Source of the DNA: Actinomortierella ambigua
Lineage: Eukaryota > Mortierellomycota > Mortierellomycetes > Mortierellales > Mortierellaceae
Assembly: GCA_016098155.1 (NCBI GenBank)
Contig: JAAAJB010000056.1
Coordinates: 28,308-92,307 of the forward strand
Direction of reading: 5' to 3'
DNA length: 64,000 nt
The translations under genes and the position numbers were made by a program. The notes below the pieces were generated by a model. It searched no databases, had not been told where the DNA came from, and saw only the letters and a program-made list of their open reading frames with translations. Below are positions 38,718 through 50,807 of the stretch, piece by piece. Numbering within the stretch: position 1 is the stretch's first letter; each line of letters begins with the position of its first letter.

Positions 38718-39156
38718 CTTGAACCATGGCGTGTACGCCGGATTTCCTTCTCCTTACCCCCTTCCCCCTCTCCCTTTCCTTACCAGCATAGTGTATTCAT
38801 AGATCCAAATGCTCGTCTTCTTTCGTGCTGTTAGAAATTAAAGAGTCGCCATAGCATTCAAGTTGGTTTTGGAAGATACTGACTGTCGCTTTATAGAAGA
38901 GGACTTGCCCTTTGTAGTTGGAAGGAGTCAAAAAAAAATGAAAAAAGAAAAGGAAATAAAGAATCACAGACGAGAGGTAGCATGGTCTGGAGGCGAAACA
39001 ACAACGACCAGTCCTGGTGGAATGCAGGAAAAAAAAAAAAGTGAGAGGAGGGTATAAAAGGTGGGTTTGTCTCCCCCCTTCCCATTTTCCCTTGTTCAAC
39101 CCCCTTGTCCTCGCAACTTTACACTTTGCCTTTTTTTTTTCTGCCCTTCAACACAA
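38718..39156 (+). promoter_or_regulatory. Spacer between tandem phosphoesterase genes
   Basis: 439 bases holding the 3' UTR of copy 1 and the promoter of copy 2. The first part is CT-rich, the middle A-rich. No gene seen. Confidence 0.5.
39053..39060 (+). promoter_or_regulatory. TATA box of phosphoesterase 2
   Basis: TATAAAAG 104 bases before the ATG at 39157, matching the placement in copy 1. Confidence 0.55.
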
Positions 39157-41889
39157 ATGCTACCACGCTGTAGTTTGAAAATGATCGCCATCCTGTTACT
39201 ATCATTCCTGTCACTGGCATTGGCCCATGTCGAGCGCCGTGCCCAAGCAGGTGCACTCGACCCTGAACCCATCGCGCTGAGGCCCTTGGAATGGGGCGAT
39301 GTGAATTTTATCGCAACGACAGACACACATGGTAAGGGGAAAAAAAAGGGAGAGAAACCGTTTAGTTTTGTTCTCATGGCCTGTGTCTTATTCTCCCTAT
39401 TTCTCTCTCTCTCTCCCCTCCCCACTCGTTACCGTTTTATATTAGGATGGCTGCAAGGGTAAGATCAAATGTAGCGAGACGGTGGAAGGGGGAGGGGGGG
39501 GAGAGCCTCTTTTCCTTACTCCTACCCACTTTTTTTTGTCAAAGACACCATTGAGCATTGTGGTTGACCAGGTCGCCCCCCAATGGTCTGACTGAATTTT
39601 TTTTCCCTGTTTCCAAATGATTTTATTGGCTACCGCTATGGGTGCGCGCATCCCATCCCAATCATAATTTTTTTTCCTCCCTCCCAATGTGGAACACGGC
39701 AAACTAGCCATCCCGACGATCCATCGTACTCTGGAGACTTTGGAGATTTCGCATCGTTTGTATCGCATATGCGCGACCAGGCCACCCATCGTCGGACCGA
39801 CCTCTTTGTGATTGACTCTGGCGATATCCACCATGGCACAGGCATCGCCGATGACACCAAGACTGCTGGCACGATGACCGACCCTATTTTTGAAAAAGTG
39901 CGCTACGATCTGCTGACGCCAGGCAACCATGAGTTGTACGACAATGAGTTGGCCAACACCATGTACAAGGTAATGAAAAAAATATGATGTCTTCTCAACC
40001 AAGCAGTGGGCACTGTTGCGCGTGTGTATGTGGCGGTGTGGGAGAATCTATTGTTGAGTCGTGGGCGAAGAAAGAGGGGGCTGATTGTGGATTTCTTGTC
40101 TATTTTTTTTCCCACCTCCCCTGTTCCCCCCCTTTTTTTCGTTTGGACACTTAGATCTATGCGCCCCGATGGGGTAATCGTTACTTGACCTCGAACGTTT
40201 TCTTCAAGGATGTCGTTACAAACAAGACGGTGCCTCTAGGCACGCAGTACACCACGTTTCGGGGAAAATTTGGCAGTAAGGAAGAGCAATTTCTTATCTT
40301 TGAGAAAGCGGACATGTTCGTGTTTGACCTTTTTTTTTTTTTGGCGCGGCAAAACTAACGCTTCTAAACGGGGATTTCCTTTGTTAGCTAGGGTGCTCGC
40401 CTATGGGTTCATGTACAACTTTACTACTCCTGCCACCAATGCTGTTGTCGAGTTCTGCAACACCACTGTCCAGCAGCAGTGGTTTCTAGAATCATTGAAG
40501 GAGGAGTCTGACATTATTGTCATTGTTGGTCATAACCCTGTCCGTTCTCCCGAATTGCGCATGGTCATTGATGCCATCCGTCAAGTCCACCCGGCAAGAC
40601 CAATCATTGTCTTTGGTGGCCATAACCATGTGCGCGACTTTACCCAATACGACGCGAGGTAAGGCGAATTTTTTTTTGGTTTGTGTCTACAAAGTTATTG
40701 CTTGAAAGGGGGGGGGGTTCCCATCCTTATTGTCCTCCTCTTTCTCTCCTCCCTCCAACCCTAGAGCGGCAGGACTTTCTGCAGGTCGCTTCATGGAGAC
40801 AGTTGGGTGGATGTCTGTCGATGGTCTCCGGAATGCGGCCTGCGGCATCGACAGTAGCGCGGTGGACTGTATTGGTAAGAACCTGACGTTCCATCGACGG
40901 TACATGGACACCAACCGGTACACGTACATAACCCACTCTATGGCGCACCCCAAGCAAAAGTTTGACACCTGGCGCGGAGAAAAGATCACAAAGGAGATTG
41001 CGGAGGCACGCCGGAAACTGGATGTCACCAAGGTGCTGGGTCAGGCTCCCATGGACTATTACGTTACTCGGGTGCCGTTCACGCATCCTCAAAGCATCTT
41101 CAAGTGGCTCCAGGATGAGGTTCTCGAGACTGTGCTCTTGCCGACGCGCCCTTACCCGGCCATGGTAGTCTCCCCGACTGGAATGGTGCGCTATGATATA
41201 CAGAAGGGCGACTTTACAGTCGACGATGTCTTTGTCATGTAAGTCTTGAAATCTTTAGGAGTGAGCGAATGATAAGAAAGCAAGTTTATCCATTTTTTAT
41301 TTTACGCTTACCTTTACTCACGCTGCTCCTTCACTGACTCCACTCCTGCGAAAAATGGCAACTACAACAACTACAAAAACAAAAACTATGTAGATGTCCA
41401 TATCACTTCAAGTTTGTATATTTCAGCTTGAAAGCAGTGCACGCAAGGAGGCTCTTGGAGGTGATGGCCAACTTTACAAAGCCCACAGGTGGCCGGGATG
41501 GCTCTGGTGGCAATCACACTTCCGGGTCGAAGGAGATCACGGATGCGGTGCAGTGGGCCACGCACCCATTGGCACCGGCGCAGGCAGACCTGACACCCGG
41601 ATACGTGACGATGGACGACTATGGCACTGGAGGAGACGACTGGCCACATTTGCCGGTCCCAGTCTACCTAGATGCGCCGGTGAATGTGGCGAGCAAGCTG
41701 GCGGCCGATGTGCCAGACGGAACGGAGATTGATCTGGTGTTTATCGACTATTACGCCAAGCCGGTCCTGAAGGCGCTCGCTGTGCTCGATCCCAACGGCA
41801 CGTACGTGCCTACGTCCTACCGTAGGGACTTTGATTTGGCGGGCATGTTTGCCAACTTTGCCAAGCTCAAGTGGAACAAGAAAGAATAG
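39157..41889 (+). CDS. Secreted calcineurin-like metallophosphoesterase, copy 2 (tandem paralog)
   Basis: Seven exons in phase: 39157-39331, 39446-39458, 39708-39969, 40155-40275, 40388-40658, 40765-41238 and 41394-41889, 603 residues. Signal peptide in MLPRCSLKMIAILLLSFLSL. Motifs match copy 1: TTDTHGW (D56, H58), VIDSGDIHHGTG, TPGNHELYD, VIVGHNP, FGGHNHVRD. The C-terminal domain carries LTPGYVTMDDYGTGGDDWP. Copy 1 has only two introns. Both are shared in position here (after T-D-x-H, and inside the Arg of YDxR-AAG), so copy 2 has four extra. Exon 2 is only 13 bases and is needed to restore HGWLQGHP. All catalytic residues are kept, so it is probably active. Insertions such as GGRDGSGGNHTSGS replace the Lys-rich linker of copy 1. 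Confidence 0.88.
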
Positions 41890-42421
41890 CTATTCTATAG
41901 CATTTTTACATATTATTATATTTTTATATTTATGTCGTATGGGAAGCACGCGCCATGGAATGGTCGTCGCGATTCACCCCCCCCCCCACCCACCCACCAA
42001 ACGCCAAAAAAAAACGTCACTTCCACGAACCTCGATCGTGACTGTGAGGCTGACCGAGTGACCCAGGGGCGACAGTTGCATGCTTCAATGACACCCCCCC
42101 TCTCCTCTTCCCTACCTCATTCAAGACTGACTCTCTCCCCACTCACCGTCTTCCATCAACACTCCTCGCCCCTCCTCTCCCCCCCGCAAACTCATCATAC
42201 CATTACACAAGAAAGTCAAAGGTAGCCAGTCCCACCGTGCTCACCTTTCATTCCCTCCCGCACTTGCCCCCCCTCCCCTGCTCCACACGAAATAAGCAGG
42301 CTGTTTTATGGCGCATGTTCGTCTATGCAGGTTTCCCAGGGCAGAGATGGATCAACACTGACACGTCGGGCCGACCTTCTTTCTTCCATGCATGTCTCTT
42401 ATCCAACCAGAATAATTCACA
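41890..42421. promoter_or_regulatory. Spacer upstream of V-ATPase subunit E
   Basis: 532 bases. Poly-C/CA-rich sequence near 41977-42000, a CT-rich leader near 42093-42180. Probably 3' UTR then promoter. No gene seen. Confidence 0.45.
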
Positions 42422-43693
42422 ATGGCATCCAACAAGGCATTGAATGACGACGAGGTCTACTCCGAGATGCGCAAGATGGTACGCTTTCAACCACCCGAGT
42501 CCTCGCCCTATGTTGCCTTGCTAGAAGCAATTCTTCAAGTCTATTGACGCGTAATCTATCCCTCTTCCTCCCCCCCTCTCTCTCTCTCATAACGCACTTC
42601 TTTACATCTAGGTCGCATTCATCAAGCAGGAGGCTCTTGAGAAGGCTCGTGAGATCAAGGTCAAGGTACGGTATCCTTCCTTCACCAAGAAGGATGACGA
42701 TCAACGTGTTGGAATCTCTGTCTGCCCCTTTGAACAAATATCGCTAACCTGATGTGAGCGGGTTTTTTTCTTCACACTCTCCCCTGCCCCCACCCCCACC
42801 CCCACCCCTTTTTTCTTCTCTACTTTTAGGCGGACGAAGAGTTCAACATTGAAAAGGTATACATCACATCTATTGCGTCAAGCTCAGCACAACAACAAGA
42901 GAGGCAACTTAAAAGAACGAGAGCTAATCTTTCTGTTCCCCTCCTAATTTCTCTTTAAACAAAAAAAAATCGCTGTCTAAATAGGCAAAGCTGGTTCGTC
43001 AGGAAGCGATCAGCATCGACGCGGCCTTTGAGCGCAAGGTGAAGCAAGCGGATGTGCAGCGTCGTATTGCGCAATCGAACAGCATCAACAAGTCGCGCAT
43101 GACGCTTTTGGTGGCGCGTCAACAAATGTTGGATAATCTGTTTGCAGAGGCACGGACCAAGCTGCTGGATGTCGCCAAGGATGAGAAGCGTTATCGCAAG
43201 TTTATGCATGATGCTCTGCTCCAGGCCACCTATCGCTTGCTCGAGGCCGAGGTTGCCGTTCAGTACCGTAAGGAGGATAAGAAGGTCTTGGAGTCTGTCG
43301 TCCCAGAGGTCAAGAAGCAGTACGAGGACCTCACTGGACAGAACATTGTCATCTCGCTCGTCGAGAACGATCATCTGCCAGCAGACGGCGCTGGTGGCGT
43401 CATTGTCTCCTCGCATGGCGGTCGTATCAAGTGCAACAATACTCCCGAGGCTCGTTTGGCCATCTTGGAGGAGGAAGTAAGTATTTTTTTAATTCTTTAT
43501 TTTTCTTGTTGCTTGTTGCGGTGGAGTTGTAAAAAAGTAGCTGGAAGACACAGATGGATGGGTTCTCTTCATTGCGCACCTTTTTAACCATGCCATTCTA
43601 CTCCTTGTTGGATGATACGCAAAATAATAGATGCTTCCTCAAATCCGAACAAAGCTCTTTGGCAACTCGCCCAACCGCAAGTTCTTCAACTAA
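42422..43693 (+). CDS. VMA4: V-type proton ATPase subunit E
   Basis: Peripheral-stalk subunit of the vacuolar H+-ATPase V1 sector; with subunit G it forms the stators that couple V1 to Vo. Five exons in phase (42422-42478, 42612-42665, 42830-42856, 42985-43476, 43631-43693) give 230 residues, the normal family length. It begins MASNKALNDDEVYSEMRKMV followed by AFIKQEALEKAREIKVKADEEFNIEK, the long N-terminal helix. Then KLVRQEAISIDAAFERKVKQ, SRMTLLVARQQMLDNLF, and the C-terminal GGVIVSSHGGRIKCNNTPEA. The last exon restores the conserved end, MLPQIRTKLFG through NRKFFN. Exon 3 is 27 bases. The gene sits 252 bases ahead of KU70 on the same strand. Confidence 0.96.
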
Positions 43694-43944
43694 ACCAGAC
43701 AGCAGGAATGGATACTCCAAGTACAAAGCATTGGTCTGGGAAGTGTTTAGACAAAAAAAAACTCCCCTCCCTCCCTCCCCCCACAAAAAAAGACATGTAT
43801 AGCACGTTGTAAAGACGTGGTTAGGGTCCTCCAATAAAGGAATGGAATTTTGCCACTGAATTTTGTCAAAAAGCCTATTTTCGTGTACCTAGTCTCTTTT
43901 GCCTCTCTTTTTCCCAACTCATTGCAAACCATTACCACCACAAA

Positions 43945-46754
43945 ATGTCATCCAGCTGGAGAAGCCAAAACGATTATCTTGCCGAGGACGAAGACGAAGA
44001 TGTGCTGACCGATGAGGCCGAGGTACATTGATGCACACATCGCTCCATTCATTGCCCCCTCCCCCCCAAAAAAAGTTGAGAAGGGCAAAGTCCTCGCTGT
44101 CCTCCCACGGATACGCCACCATTAGTGTTTCTTGTCACGTCAACCGGGTTTTGCCCCACTTTGCCCACTCTTCTACTCCTACTCGTACTCATACAACATT
44201 CTTCACTATTTATCACTTGATAGACACAACTGCAGAACCGGGACAGCATTTTGTTTGTGATTGACAGCTCACCGGCGATGCACGAGGTGAACGAGGATGG
44301 CGAGTCTCCGTTCAAGATGGCCATCAAGTGTGCCAAATCCGTACAGATGAACAAGATTATCAGTAGCGAGTCGGATCTTGTTGGCATCATGGTCTACGGC
44401 GTGGTTGGTTTCTACTTTTTTTTTCTTTCTTTGTAAGCTGCGGTTGAACGATAAGGCTTAAAAGCCGACCGAACTGACTCCATCTCATTTTTTTGTTCCT
44501 CAAACGAATCCTCGGACGAATACAGGAGAAGACCAAGAACGCCAACAATTTTGAAAACATTTGTGTGCTTCAGGATTTGGATATCCCAGATGCATCTGGA
44601 ATCAAGCAGCTCGAGGCCTTGGAAGAAGGTACACCATCCAACATTGGAAGAGGATATTTATTTACTTCTCATGGAGGTTATGGGCAGAATGACCAACGAT
44701 TTTTTTCTCCTCGTGCATGGAATTAGGCACACTCGACTTTGAAGACATGTTTGGCAAGGCGACTGGAAAGTATAAACTGAGCGAGGTTTTTTGGACGGCC
44801 ACCAACATCTTTTCGAGCAGGTATAGTCTATCTCCGAGACAAGAGACAAAGTTGTTGACGTGAAGTGAAAAGAATGAGATCTACTTTGGGTGTGGGATGA
44901 AGGGAGGACCATTCACCCAACCCAACCCTACCTTCCTCCACTTACCTAACCCCCCCCTGCCACTCCCAACATTCTTATCGACTAGTGCACAAAAAGTCGG
45001 ATCACGACGACTGTTCCTCATCACCAACGAAGACAACCCGCACGGCAACGAGCCGACCCTTCAAGGCGCGGCCAAGCTGCGCGCCAAGGACCTGAGCGAG
45101 CCTGGGATCAGCATCGAGCTCTTTGATCTGGACCGTAAGATGCACCGTTTCGACCGCTCACTCTTCTATAAGAGTATCCTCGTTGACAGCGGTCTCGGCA
45201 GGTCTGGTGACGACGACGACGATGAGGACAATGGTGATGGCGGCATCATGGACGATGAAGAGGCAGCAGGAGCAGGAGCGATAGGGACGGGCGGCGGCAG
45301 CCTCAACAAGAGCCAATCCAACGCAGAAATGTCGTCGACGGTAGCCAAGATGTCGGCCCTGTTGGAGCGGGTGCATCGCAAAGAGGTCAAGAAGCGCTCG
45401 CTGTTCAAGATCCCGTTCAAGCTGGCACCGGGTCTCGAGATTGGGGTACGGGGCTACAATCTGATCATGCAGCAAGGCAAGGGCCTACATCGGAATGTGT
45501 ATACCAAGGGCGAGGTCGTGAGGGAGGTCATGACAACGACCTCCTGGATCTGTGCCGACTCGAAGCAGTTCCTGTTGCAGAGCGACCTCAAGTTCTTTTG
45601 GGAGTTTGGCGGCGCCAAGGTTGTTTTTACCAAGGACGAGATCAAGGCCATGAAGACCTTTGGTCCACCAGGTTTGGCCCTGTTGGGCTTCAAGCCCAGG
45701 TCGGCGATCCCGATGAGTCTCCAGATCCAACATGCCGTGTTTTTGTATCCGGATGAACGACAGGTCGAAGGCAGCACGCGCGCCTTCTCCGCCTTGTTGT
45801 CGACCATGGCCGATTTGGACCGTGTCGCCATCTGCTCGTTGACGCAGCGGACCAATTATAGCACTCGCTTGGTCGCGCTGTTCCCGCAGGTCGAGATCAC
45901 TGGACCCAATGGGCAGGAGCACCCGCCGGGGTTCCAGCTGATCCCCTTGCCATGGAGGGATGACCTTCGACCGTTGCATGTCGAGATTGAGTATTCGCCG
46001 CCAGAGGAGGTCACCAACGCATGCAAGGCCATTATCTCAAAGTTGAATGTCAAGAAGGGATATAGGCCGGAGAACTATGAAAATCCAGGTAAGAGAAAAA
46101 AAATGCGTCTTTTCTTTTCTTGCAATGCCAAGGAAATTGCACTCTTGGAGTGTACCCAACACTGTGTGTGTGTATCTGTGTGCTTTTCATCTCTTTATAT
46201 TTTCGACTAACCTCTCTCTTAATTTATTGATCCCCCTCCCCCTTGCAGCCCTTCAGAAACATTACAAGGTTCTGCAAGCGACAGCACTGGACCAGCAGGA
46301 CCAAGAGATTGACGACCAGACACTACCACATACAGAACAGATTTACCAGCGTGCAGGAGCCCTGATCGAGCATATGAACCAGGTGGTGGATGAACAGGAT
46401 CTAACAGAACTCATGCCCCACGTCGCCGTTGTGGGCCAGAAGCGCGGTGCAGGAGCAGCAACACAAGACGATGAGGTCGAGGGAGGTGGTGGTGGTAGTA
46501 GTGGCCGAGGAGGAGGAGGACGCAAGCGAGCCCGTGGCGCATCTTCTGCAGGCGATGGCGAAGGAGGAGATGACGGAAATGGCGAAGATGCCGCGGCGCT
46601 ACTAGCAGAGATGCGGGCCAAGTACGATGCGGGTCAGGTCAGCAAGGCAACTGTGGCCGTCTTGAAGGCGTTTTTGAACTCGGTCAATGTTAAACCACAA
46701 GGGTCCCGCAAGGCAGAGCTCGTGGACCAAGTCGAGAACTACTTTGCCAACTGA
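43945..46754 (+). CDS. KU70: Ku70, DNA end-binding subunit for non-homologous end joining
   Basis: Ku70 pairs with Ku80, encircles broken DNA ends and recruits ligase IV; it also protects telomeres. Six exons (43945-44022, 44224-44403, 44526-44628, 44727-44820, 44986-46088, 46249-46754) give 687 residues. The N-terminal von Willebrand-like domain has DSILFVIDSSPAMHE, KCAKSVQMNKIISSESDLVG and NNFENICVLQDLDIPDASGI. The Ku core includes LFLITNEDNPHG, a bridge region with PGLEIGVRGYNLI, and the HPPGFQLIPLPWRDDLRP stretch. The C-terminus holds a SAP DNA-binding domain, ATVAVLKAFLNSVNVKPQGS followed by RKAELVDQVENYF. A Gly/Arg/acidic linker precedes it. An Asp/Glu-rich insert after GLGRSGDDDD is unusual. 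The exon 2 donor (GTG|GTTGGT) was chosen because it aligns VYGVEKTKNANNF with the family pattern. Confidence 0.95.
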
Positions 46755-46919
46755 AATTTTAAATAAAAAAAAAGAACCCCCCCCCCTTTGCAAGCATTTT
46801 TGTTTTGTGTTGTTTTGTGATGTTTTTTGTTTTAGAGGTGTTGTTACAATACAAAAAAAAAATGAGTTGGATACATAAGCTGTTTGCTCCTTGAGGGGAG
46901 GAGAGCAGGTAGTATGACA

Positions 46920-47636
46920 CTACTCTGCTCCACCCGCCAATTGTCGAAACTGGTCCAACAAGAACTGTCCCTGATCCTGTCCATACTGCTGAACGGCCGA
47001 TAGTGTTTGGGACTGGAAGATGGAGAACTGGATCTGTTCCAGCTGCTCCACCTCGGAGATATCCAACAGCTCCTCCTCGACCTTCCACTTGCCCAGACGT
47101 CGGTAGACACGCCGGTAGCTCAGATCGACAATCGCCACGCCGACGTTGATCCAGCGCAGTGTCCACAGAGGCAGCTCCGCCATAAACTCCTCCTCTGTGG
47201 CCGACACGCGGAACGCCATCAGGTTGTACGTGAACCAGAACCACAGGACAAAGACTGAACACAGCGTCAAAAACACCTGCTTCGCCACCGGCCGCACATG
47301 CGGCGGGCTCAGGACCAGATCATACATGTCCGACAGCATCTTGCACGCCATGTATACATTGCTCGCTGACCCCAGGAGGAAGAACCCCAGATGGAGGTGG
47401 TGCAACCGACACAACAACAGATGCCACAGCCGGTCGTCCACAAACGGATATTTCACCCAGTGCGCCACAGAACTCGCCCCAATCACATCGATCCCCGTCA
47501 GCACCCATGCCCATGAACCCGTAAAGAACGAAAGCGTATAGTCCACCGTCCCAGAATCAACCTTGCTCGACAGACGGAAGCGCCACCACCACCACCATGA
47601 CGACGACAGTAATGGGGAGGTGGTCTCCTTCTTGCG

Positions 47637-47671
<35 letters not shown>

Positions 47672-49316
47672 GGTTGGAGGAGGACGATGTTGATGTTGAC
47701 GGCAATGGTGATGACGAAGAAGAAGAGGATGGCGAGGATGGCATTACTGGACCGTTGTGGGCCGTGGCAGTGGTGGCCTCGACTTGGACGATAGCCTCCT
47801 CGTTCTTGTCCTTCTCATCCTTGACGATTCCTCGGTCCTGCAGATTTCTCCAGCGTGAGATGCCGCCGCTGTGTCGAGGCGGGCCATAGGCGTCCGGGAG
47901 AATGGAGACATAGTTGGTATGTTGGAGAGTGGACGAGATGGGAGGAGAGGGCGACTTTGATGAGAACCCAGAGGCAAGTGGAGACGAAGACAAAGAGGAT
48001 GTGTAGGATGTTGTGGCCAGGAGAGAGCCGAATCCACTGCCGTTGCCACTTCCACTGCTAGTGCCAGCCTTGCAGATGGGAAAGATGTTCATTTCGTCCA
48101 TGCTGGTCGAGAGCGACCACAGCGACTGTCGTTGGTCCGGGGGTTGGTCGTTGTAGACGGAGAGGATGACACACGCCTTCATGATATATCCTGCTGGAAA
48201 CATCATCGCGAGCACGACCAGGAAGGTGATGAGGATGCGGACACCTAGATGTGTTTGTTATTTTGTATTATTATTGTTCACCCAGGGAAAGAAAAAGAGA
48301 GAGAAAGAGGAAGGTGAGCAACTGATTCAATCTCCACAAGACGGTTACAAAATAAAACTCTAACCCAAGCTTCGATCGAGTTGTTAGAGTGTTGCAAGTC
48401 CGAGCGACAGAAAAGAGATTCATTGTCCGCTCACGAGGTCAAACGTTGTACGATCCTCCTTCACATGCCCGAGTAAAAAAAGTACGTCTGCTGGAATAGT
48501 TCCTGGGCGGAAACTTTGCCCCTTACCTCTGTAAGAGATGAGGCCGTGTAACCTTGCTCGCTTCTTGAGCACAAACTTGAAGCCGCACATGGTGCAAGCA
48601 TTCGCTGATTCGTCTCGTCCGTGGACCATCAAGCTCTTGCGCCTAGTTGATGACATTGGAGAGAAAGCAGAAGAAATAATAATAAAAAAAAAAAAGCCGG
48701 GTGAGATTTTTTTCCCGGGCCCTTTGTGTCGATTGGAAATGTCCTCCACCGCGTTATTTTTTTCTTTCTTTTTTGTTTGTGGAGAAGATGGAAGGGGAGC
48801 GAGAGAGATGTGTTTGCGTGTGTGTGTGTGTGTGTGCGACACATCCCCTGCCCCCCCTCCTTCGTCCTTCGCTCCTTTTTCGCGCACATTCTCCCTTCCT
48901 TTCCCTATCTCATAGTTATTCAGGGCAGTTCCATCCATCATCATTCATCATTCATCATCATACCAGCGTGTCAGGCAGTGGCTATGGACAAACTTGATGG
49001 AGCCTCGGCAGCGACAAGGCGAATACAGCCCATGCGGGTCATCATCGAGACAGATACGACAGCAATTGGTCGAGGACGAGGCCAGCAACGTGGCGGCATG
49101 GTGGTTCTTCTTTGAGTCGTTGGGTGGTGGTGATGATGGTGGTACGGTGGATTCCTGTTGCTCATGTGCATGTTCTTGTTCCTGCCCTTGTTCTTGTTCT
49201 TTGTGGTGGTCTGTTTTGGCTAAAGGCGGTCGTTGTTGTGGAGGGGTATCTGAGGGGGATGGCGAAGCACTGGAGCACACAGCTGGTAGCTGGTTGTCCT
49301 CTGGCTGTAGTGTCAT
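46920..49316 (-). CDS. RING-CH (MARCH-type) membrane E3 ubiquitin ligase
   Basis: Three exons (49316-48964, 48642-48527, 48244-46920) give 597 residues. The RING-CH zinc finger is split across the first intron and complete after joining: C86-R-I-C89, C101-R-C103, H111-x2-C114, C134-x2-C137, in the C4HC3 order diagnostic of this family. Spacing includes the conserved CRCRGSIKFVHSHCLTRW. At least four hydrophobic segments follow: VRILITFLVVLAMMFPAGYI, TLSFFTGSWAWVLTGIDVIG, LLLCRLHHLHLGFFLLGSAS and QVFLTLCSVFVLWFWFTYNL. A Ser/Gly/poly-Gln loop lies between the first two. MARCH-type ligases ubiquitinate membrane proteins for sorting or degradation; the target here is unknown. The tail (EEELLDISEVEQLEQIQFSI) is helical. 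It is convergent with KU70, with 165 bases between the stops. Confidence 0.87.
47636..47672 (-). repeat. CAA poly-Gln tract in the RING-CH protein
   Basis: About 12 Gln codons, almost pure CAA, in the loop between the first two predicted membrane segments. Confidence 0.88.
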
Positions 49317-50012
49317 GAGAGGAAGCAAAGGTAAGAGTGAATGGATGGGAATGAGACTAGAAAAACAGGGAGGTAGGAGAGAAGGAAAGTAAGAGTAAGA
49401 GAGAGGTAGAGAGATAGAGACGGTGTGTATGTGTGTGAGAGTGTATGGTTGGTGTGTGTGGCAATGAGAATGGGTAAGGAAGGGAAAGAGATGTCGAGGC
49501 AAAGAAAGAGAAGAATGCAATAATGGCTTGCCTTGGAAAGTAAGAGAGGGGGACGAACACAAAGAAATTGAGAAGGGGTCCTTCCTTTCCCCTCCCCTTT
49601 TTTGGTCCCCAGTCCATGCTTGACTCGAGAGGAGAGTAGAGAGAGACAGATACTCGTGCCTCTCTCTCATATACATACACACCCACACACACACTCACTC
49701 ACACACACAAACCCACCCACACACACACACTCTCTCTCTCTCTCATTCACCACACATCATATCTCTCGCATGCTCTCTCTCTCCTCCCTCTCTCCTCCAT
49801 ATACTTTCATACGAGGTGGGAGAGTCTACCGTTGTCTGATTGGATGGTGATGGCATCCTTGCACAAGCCGCTCTTTTTTATTCTTTTATCACAAGAAGAA
49901 GAAGAAGAAAAAAAAAAGGTTGGGCCTTCCTCTCTTCTTGACTCACACATTCATTCATTCCTCTTCCTCTTCCTCTCCTCCATTTGTCATTCCCCCCTAC
50001 TCCACTCTCATC
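49317..50012. promoter_or_regulatory. Divergent promoter region, RING-CH ligase / BolA2
   Basis: 696 bases with GA-rich then CA/CT-rich runs ((CA)n-like blocks at 49675-49730, CT at 49731-49744). No gene seen. It should carry both promoters. Confidence 0.5.
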
Positions 50013-50807
50013 ATGTCCTCCCAGGTCTCCTCCGAATCCCTGATCGATGCCTGCAAAGCACGCCTGCAGGCCACCCACGTAGTATGTTGATGTTCTCACT
50101 TTGGTACTGTACTCCCTGCCTCTCTTCACCCCATTACTAATATCGACCTTTTTTTTTTTCTTTTCTTTTCTCTCTTTCGAATACCTATAGGAGTGCAACG
50201 ACATCTCAGGTGAGTCCAACAACCATCGTACCGTCGTGGCTGCATCGACTATATATCCTGGACACCCCCCCCCCAACAACAACAACTGAAAGCAACCGAC
50301 CCTATCCTTCTTGATGGTGAGAGACAAAAAGACGAGGAGCAATTGGGCCACGCTAGAGGAGGCGCAAGTCGTCATGCTGCTCCAGATCTATCTCTCTCTC
50401 TCTCTCTCTCTCTATCGCTCCCCCCCCCCCCAACGACTTTCTCAAATGACTACCATGTTTGTTAACACACCCTCATCCTGTCTGTTGCTTCAATTAGGCG
50501 GCTGCGGACAAAACTTTGAGATCAAGATCGTGTCCTCTGTCTTTGAGGGCAAGACCACTCTCCAGCGCCACCGCCTCGTCAACGAGGCCCTGAAGGAGGA
50601 AATTGCCCAGGTCCACGCCTTTTCTCAGGTAGATATGATCAATCAGCGCTCAATGCAGATTGCAGTGGTGATGCATAGGCCAGAGATAAAGTGCTATGTT
50701 GCTGACCATGGCATGCTCTTTTTTTTTTTTTTTTTTTGTCGATCATGTATACTTAGAAATCTTTCACGCCTGCACAGTGGGAGGCTCTTCACCAGCAGCA
50801 GCAGTAG
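50013..50807 (+). CDS. BOL2: BolA2-like iron-sulfur/iron-sensing protein
   Basis: Four exons (50013-50078, 50191-50209, 50498-50628, 50757-50807) give 88 residues, typical of cytosolic BolA2 (yeast Fra2/Bol2). Such proteins bind a [2Fe-2S] cluster together with a monothiol glutaredoxin and report iron status. Matching features: N-terminal helix [14 protein letters not shown], the [18 protein letters not shown] beta region, [20 protein letters not shown] and the C-terminal [14 protein letters not shown]. Candidate ligands are C31 and H68, equivalent to the Cys and His used by Fra2. Exon 2 is only 19 bases (codes ECNDIS plus one base). The Gln4 C-terminal tail is an addition. It is convergent with PDCD5. 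Confidence 0.94.

Noticed and set aside
48420..48944. Single long minus frame with a zinc-finger-like CTMCGF
   Set aside because: Part of it is exon 2 of the RING-CH gene; the rest reads through introns.
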